Below are positions 13,238 to 17,566 of a stretch of 17,566 nt of DNA, piece after piece. This DNA comes from Pseudomaricurvus sp965662505 (GTDB taxonomy: Bacteria; Pseudomonadota; Gammaproteobacteria; Pseudomonadales; Cellvibrionaceae). The notes beneath the pieces were generated by a model, which did no database searches, was not told the DNA's origin, and worked only from the letters and a program-made list of their open reading frames with translations. The stretch's first letter is position 1. Each line of letters starts with the position of its first letter. Location: assembly GCF_965662505.1 (NCBI RefSeq), contig NZ_CBFIHX010000076.1, positions 1 to 17,566 on the forward strand. Direction: 5' to 3'. Position numbers and translations under genes: made by a program.

Positions 13238-14476
13238 TCACTCTGACGGTTTCACGAGATCATCAAATAATTCCTGATCGGCGAATCCGTCGGCTTGTTG
13301 ATTCTTGCTCTTCTGATAGTCACGAATCGCACTGGTTGTTTGTGGGCCGGGTTGTCCGTCAATCTTTCCGGGTTCGAAGCCTTCGCTGGTTAACGCAGTT
13401 TGAATCTGAACAATCTGATCGCTGGTTAAGGCAGAGACGTCAGGAAACGATTGCTGCAGGCGCCCGGCTCCGTTAATCCGATCCGCCAGCACCCCCACGG
13501 ATAACGCATAAAACTGTGAGCGATTCCATTTCATAATGATGTCGAAGTTGTCGTACACCAAAAACTTTGGCCCATCAGCTCCGACAGGAACCAGCAACGC
13601 CGCTTCAACGTCAGCGTCGGGCAGAGGACTGCCATCATTCTGCGTCACACCCAGCTCCTGCCACGCCTGCAATGGCTGGGGATTTTGCGTACCAGACACT
13701 TCGTAGGGGAAATCTTCAGGCAACTGAACTTCGCGCCCCCATCGCAGTCCCGGTTTCCAACCCAGCTGCTGTAGAAAAAAGGCAGCTGACCTTAATGCGT
13801 CTTTTTCGCTACCCCACAAGTCAACCCGCTGATCATTATCGCCATCGACGCCGAACTTCAAATACACCGAAGGCAAAAACTGCGTTTGGCCAATCGCTCC
13901 CGCCCAGGAACCCTGCATGTCGGAGACGGAGAACTTATAACGATCCATTAACTCCAGTGCAGAAAACAACTCACTGGTAAAAAACTGACTGCGGCGTGTA
14001 TCGCAAGACAAGGTGGCCAGCGTATCAAGAATGGCGATTTTACCAATGTGGCGCCCAAAGTTGCTTTCCATACCCCAAAAGGACACCAGATACTGCCCAG
14101 GGATACCGTATTCACGAGTCAACTCCGCCAAAAATTCACGGTGTTTGGCCAGCAAACTACGTCCTTTCTGGATGCGGTAGCTGTTCACCCGATTGTCGTA
14201 ATACCCGGCGAACGTTTGCACGAACTCCGGTTGATTGCGATCGTATGTGATGGTTTTCTTCAGCGGTTTGACAGTGCCCAAGGCAGCCACCAGATTATCA
14301 GGCAGACCCTTTTCCCTGGCCTCTCCCTGTAAACGCTGGATGCATTGGGGAAACGTCTCTTCACCTGCAAGATTCTTTTCAACAGTATCGCTTTTTTCAG
14401 CTGCCAAGGCCTCGCTTGCAAACAACGCTACCCACATCGCCAACAGGGTACGAGCACACCACGCTTTCTTTATCAC
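13238..14476 (-). CDS. Lytic murein transglycosylase, MltB-like, with C-terminal peptidoglycan-binding domain
   Basis: The 412-residue protein cleaves the glycan strand between MurNAc and GlcNAc, forming 1,6-anhydroMurNAc. A signal peptide (about 1-25, ending SEALA) has no lipobox, so it is a soluble periplasmic form. The SLT_2 catalytic domain spans about 40-335, with the catalytic Glu137 in FWGMESNFG, then GAIGQTQFLPSVYLKFGVDGDNDQRVDLW and the FDIIMKWNRSQFYALSVGVLADRI ending. A peptidoglycan-binding type 1 domain lies at about 345-405 (IQTALTSEGFEPGKIDGQPGPQTTSAIRDYQ). The GTG at 14474-14476 is chosen, since GGAG lies 9 bases upstream. An upstream in-frame TTG (14491) has no ribosome site. 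It fits with the nearby YkuD proteins as a cell-wall remodelling enzyme but is probably transcribed separately. Confidence 0.9.
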   Translation of the reverse strand: MIKKAWCARTLLAMWVALFASEALAAEKSDTVEKNLAGEETFPQCIQRLQGEAREKGLPDNLVAALGTVKPLKKTITYDRNQPEFVQTFAGYYDNRVNSYRIQKGRSLLAKHREFLAELTREYGIPGQYLVSFWGMESNFGRHIGKIAILDTLATLSCDTRRSQFFTSELFSALELMDRYKFSVSDMQGSWAGAIGQTQFLPSVYLKFGVDGDNDQRVDLWGSEKDALRSAAFFLQQLGWKPGLRWGREVQLPEDFPYEVSGTQNPQPLQAWQELGVTQNDGSPLPDADVEAALLVPVGADGPKFLVYDNFDIIMKWNRSQFYALSVGVLADRINGAGRLQQSFPDVSALTSDQIVQIQTALTSEGFEPGKIDGQPGPQTTSAIRDYQKSKNQQADGFADQELFDDLVKPSE

Positions 14477-14730
14477 AAACAAGAACTCCAAGTCTGATTA
14501 CATCAGTCTTTGATTCTACCTGAGCGGAGTAAGTTCCTCTAATGGGAGATGCAAATTTATGATCGTGTCCTCAGTGATACACACTGTGTCAATGTGACGT
14601 TCCATCTGGGACACGGGCCTCAAATCGGAGGGATCCGCTCTAAACAATCAATCAGACGACAACTCTTCGCGCAAACAGGATCGAGAGCGTTCAAATGATT
14701 AAGATCAGTAAAGTTTTACTTCTCAAACTT

Positions 14731-17220
14731 CTACTGTCTCAGCATGGTCAGTAATGCCTTTCCAAATCGGTGATTCAAACAGTGAATTAAAATATTCAGC
14801 ATTTTAAAACTGAATTGACCGTTGCTGGCCAGGGCCATGGCGCGTAGAGGCATATTCTCCATGACTTGCTTCACCACGCGAACCAATGACTCGTCTGAGT
14901 GATCAATGTTGCTTTGTTCCAGCATTTTCTGCTCAAAGCCACTGGCGATCTTTCTCCCCAGCCGGGTTTGTTTCATGTCACTCAGGGTCGAGTTGATAGT
15001 GAAAGGTTGAGAGGGCTCGACAGCGGGGATAGGCCTTCTCAGCATGCGGGTAAAAATCTCATCAGGTATGTTCTTGGCGTCTGCAACCAAGGCCTGAAAA
15101 AAGTCGGTTTCCGGATCAGACTGCTTTGCCGTACTGTGCTGCGAAGCATCCTCAATCGTGACCACTTGAGACAGATGAATATCCCGACTGGAACTGCCTA
15201 TCTCAACACGATAGTCTCCGGGGTTTTTCCGCCAGCGTTGGCTATCCACGTCATAGTAGTCAAAGGCGTGAGGGTCGAGTGTGATATCAACCGTAAGCTG
15301 CCATCCGGCTGCCACCTTAATCTTGGCGTAGCCCGCCAATTGCTGTTTGGGACGGTGCACATAAGACTGATCGCAGCTCACATACACCTGAACGATTTCT
15401 TCACCGTCGCGCTCACTTTCATTTTGTATGGTCACTTGGACACGTAAGGGTTCTTGTTGCGGGTCGCCTTGCAGTTCAAAATCCTGATATATGAAACTGC
15501 TGTAACTCAGGCCGAAGCCAAACGGAAATTGAACCGCTTTGTTGACTGTATTGAAATAACGGTAGCCCACGTACAAACCTTCACGATACTGCACCTGACG
15601 CTTATCACCCGGAAAATGTACGTCCGATAGCACATCACTTTGTTTGAGGGGAAAGGTTTCGGCCAGTTTTCCAGAAGGGTTGGCGGTACCCGTTAACAGG
15701 TCGGCGATAGCGCCACCAGACGCCTGGCCAGTGAGGTAAGCCTCTAACAGGGCGTCCACGTTATCGAGCCAATCCATTGCAACCGGCGCACCATTGCTCA
15801 GAACCACAACCGTCGGAGTGCCAGTAGCCGCCACCGCTTTAATCAAACGCTGATGTTGCTCCGGCAGCGACAGGCCAGTACGGTCGGACGCCTCAGCTTC
15901 GAATATCTCGGGCAGCCCGGCAAAAACCACAGCCACATCCGCGGCTTGAGCGACGGCAATCGCTTCATCGATCAAACCGTTGTCATCCGATGAAGACACC
16001 GGACAATAACCCGCCGCGAAACAAACGTCGGTCCCCGGATGCTGCTGAGCCCACAGAGTCAGTTCACCAAATGCGACCTCACAACGAGTGGATTTCACCT
16101 TCGAACTACCACTACCCTGAACGCGAGGTTGTTTCGCAAACTCACCGATAACTGCCAAACGTTGACCTGATCTCAGCGGCAACACCTGGTTGTTGTTTTT
16201 CAATAGAACGGCAGATCGACAGGCGGCACTGCGAGCCAGCTGATGATGAGCGTCAAAGTCGACCGGTGAGCTCAAAGCCGGGCGCTGCAGAGCTTGTAAA
16301 TGCAGCCTGACGATACGAGTGGCAACTTGATCCAGAGTGTCAGTCGACAAATCACCTTGCTGAATGGCTTCTATTATTTGCTGATCGGTTTGACCGCCAT
16401 TACCGGGCATTTCCAAGTCCATACCGGCGCGGATCGCATCGACCCGATGGTTGCATCCCATCCAGTCCGACATCACCAATCCCTGAAATCCCCAATCGTC
16501 GCGTAACACTTGGGTTAACAACCAGTGGTTATCGCTGCAATAGGCACCATTCAATCGATTGTAAGCCGACATCACCGTCCACGGCTGCGAGTGGTCAATA
16601 GCGATCTCAAAGCCTCGCAGGTAAATCTCTCGCAGACTGCGCTCATCCACCACCGCGTCCACAATCATGCGGTTGGTTTCCTGATTGTTCACAGCAAAAT
16701 GCTTAAGACAGGAACCAACCCCCTGAGACTGCACGCCCCGGATCATGCCAGCAGCCAGCTGACCGGTGAGCAGAGGATCTTCGGAGAAATACTCAAAGTT
16801 GCGGCCGCACAAGGGATGGCGCTTGATGTTGATGCCGGGCCCCAGCAGGACAGCTACGTCTTCAGCCACGCACTCTTTACCGAGAGCCACTCCCACAGAT
16901 TCCAACAGTGACACATCCCAGGAACTGGCCAGTGCCGAGGCCGTGGGGAAGCAGGTTGCTGGCACGCTGTCATTGAGACCCAAATGGTCACTATCTCCCC
17001 CTTGTTTACGCAATCCGTGAGGCCCGTCGGTGACCATAATGGCCTGCAAGCCAAATCGGGAGACGGCTTTCAACTGCCAGAAGTTCTCGCCGGAACAGAC
17101 GCTGGCCTTTTCCTCCAGTGTCATCTGCGCCACCAGCTCTGTGGCTTTTGCGGTTAAAGGTTCTGATGTTTCGGAGAGGTTGTGTGTCTGTGTCCGCGTC
17201 TGAGTCTGTGCCTGAGCCAT
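14731..17220 (-). CDS. Glycoside hydrolase family 3 beta-glucosidase-like protein
   Basis: The protein has 829 residues from the chosen ATG. The TIM-barrel domain (about 30-310) has VTDGPHGLR, GPGINIKRHPLCGRNFEYFSEDP, CLKHFAVNNQE (Lys173-His174) and LVMSDWMG with nucleophile Asp252. The alpha/beta sandwich (about 330-560) has EAEASDR, whose second Glu (about 444) fits the acid/base. A fibronectin III-like domain lies at about 590-690, then an extra helical C-terminal module of about 130 residues. It should release glucose from beta-glucosides or cello-oligosaccharides; exact specificity is unknown. There is no signal peptide, so it is cytoplasmic. The start is uncertain: no good ribosome site lies before 17220, and the frame is open to 17319. 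The N-terminus has a Gln/Thr repeat (QAQTQTRTQT). It is divergent from the partial gene to the right. Confidence 0.93.
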   Translation of the reverse strand: MAQAQTQTRTQTHNLSETSEPLTAKATELVAQMTLEEKASVCSGENFWQLKAVSRFGLQAIMVTDGPHGLRKQGGDSDHLGLNDSVPATCFPTASALASSWDVSLLESVGVALGKECVAEDVAVLLGPGINIKRHPLCGRNFEYFSEDPLLTGQLAAGMIRGVQSQGVGSCLKHFAVNNQETNRMIVDAVVDERSLREIYLRGFEIAIDHSQPWTVMSAYNRLNGAYCSDNHWLLTQVLRDDWGFQGLVMSDWMGCNHRVDAIRAGMDLEMPGNGGQTDQQIIEAIQQGDLSTDTLDQVATRIVRLHLQALQRPALSSPVDFDAHHQLARSAACRSAVLLKNNNQVLPLRSGQRLAVIGEFAKQPRVQGSGSSKVKSTRCEVAFGELTLWAQQHPGTDVCFAAGYCPVSSSDDNGLIDEAIAVAQAADVAVVFAGLPEIFEAEASDRTGLSLPEQHQRLIKAVAATGTPTVVVLSNGAPVAMDWLDNVDALLEAYLTGQASGGAIADLLTGTANPSGKLAETFPLKQSDVLSDVHFPGDKRQVQYREGLYVGYRYFNTVNKAVQFPFGFGLSYSSFIYQDFELQGDPQQEPLRVQVTIQNESERDGEEIVQVYVSCDQSYVHRPKQQLAGYAKIKVAAGWQLTVDITLDPHAFDYYDVDSQRWRKNPGDYRVEIGSSSRDIHLSQVVTIEDASQHSTAKQSDPETDFFQALVADAKNIPDEIFTRMLRRPIPAVEPSQPFTINSTLSDMKQTRLGRKIASGFEQKMLEQSNIDHSDESLVRVVKQVMENMPLRAMALASNGQFSFKMLNILIHCLNHRFGKALLTMLRQ

Positions 17221-17369
17221 AGGGGAATCCGCTGTTTTCTCTAAATGCCATAAACGTTTTATTTCATAGACTTTAGGGAAGATGACACGCCTTGAGAATG
17301 GACAAAACACATAAAACATGGATGATTAGACTATCTTCAGATTCATAAGAGCCAATTAAACTCAATATT

Positions 17370-17566
17370 ATGGATAATAACTCTGAAAAGGTTATTCATC
17401 AGGCCAAAGCGCTGTGGCGTTTACTGGCCGGAATCCCTCTGACGCAAGATCAGAAAACGGCTATCGGAAACTTTATCCCGCAAAGGGGGAGCTTGTCGTC
17501 GGTGGAGGGCATGCGCCTCTTACTGGAACGCCAACCACGAATGAAATCCCTCCGAAGACAGTGGGG
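17370..17566 (+). CDS. 5' part of an unknown gene, running off the window
   Basis: An ATG at 17370-17372 opens a frame of 65 codons with no stop to the window edge. The residues (MDNNSEKVIHQAKALWRLLA, then a Pro/Gln/Arg-containing stretch ending RRQW) look like an amphipathic helical start with natural codon use. There is no signal peptide, no recognised family, and only a weak ribosome site. It is divergent from the GH3 gene, with about 150 bases of shared upstream sequence. A regulator of the glucosidase is a possible but unsupported idea. Confidence 0.45.
   Translation, partial: MDNNSEKVIHQAKALWRLLAGIPLTQDQKTAIGNFIPQRGSLSSVEGMRLLLERQPRMKSLRRQW

Noticed and set aside
13567..13980. 137-codon open frame on the + strand
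   Set aside because: It is antisense to the lytic transglycosylase. Its Pro/Arg/Gln-rich composition is typical of a shadow frame.
14899..15447. 182-codon open frame on the + strand
   Set aside because: It is antisense to the GH3 gene, whose motifs are intact, and it has no ribosome site or recognisable family.

Overview
The window reads as chromosome of a Gram-negative gammaproteobacterium, probably on the Pseudomonadales/Oceanospirillales side. The evidence is an OprI-like alanine-rich outer-membrane lipoprotein, several periplasmic L,D-transpeptidase and MltB-type murein enzymes with Sec signal peptides, and a MaoC-phosphotransacetylase fusion beside acetate kinase. This placement is inferred from protein families only. 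No rRNA, tRNA, CRISPR array, transposase or integrase was recognised.

Layout. (1) 1-2415: the tail of an unknown plus-strand gene, a small orphan secreted protein with a good sigma70-like promoter, a strong bidirectional terminator (782-819), and a convergent secreted DUF1254/DUF1214 protein. (2) 2416-5554: an AT-richer accessory-looking block. It holds four well-spaced minus-strand small genes: an AHSA1/SRPBCC protein, a six-helix DUF998 membrane protein, an NTF2-like unknown and a VOC/Ble-like protein. Long gaps on either side carry a decayed ORF with a terminator, an 11-bp repeat flanking the block, and an attC-like but degenerate inverted repeat. (3) 5555-8136: a translationally coupled pair, MaoC-Pta fusion and acetate/propionate kinase, that should interconvert acyl-CoA, acyl-phosphate and the free acid with ATP. 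An FNR/Anr-like half-conserved box lies just upstream. A DHH phosphoesterase gene converges on it.

(4) 9381-11790: an envelope cluster of a LysM-like/YkuD L,D-transpeptidase, an Lpp/OprI-type lipoprotein with a C-terminal lysine, and a second YkuD protein of different active-site type. The first enzyme has the architecture of the transferases that join Lpp to peptidoglycan, so enzyme and substrate may be neighbours. The lipoprotein upstream region is dense in repeats and palindromes. (5) 12095-14476: a crotonase-fold protein lacking both hydratase glutamates, and an MltB-like lytic transglycosylase with a peptidoglycan-binding domain. (6) 14731-17566: a leaderless GH3 beta-glucosidase with an extra C-terminal module, and the start of a divergent unknown gene running off the end.

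No clearly novel multi-gene system is visible. The best leads are the Lpp/L,D-transpeptidase neighbourhood with its repeat-rich promoter, the altered active sites in the MaoC domain and the crotonase, and the accessory block.
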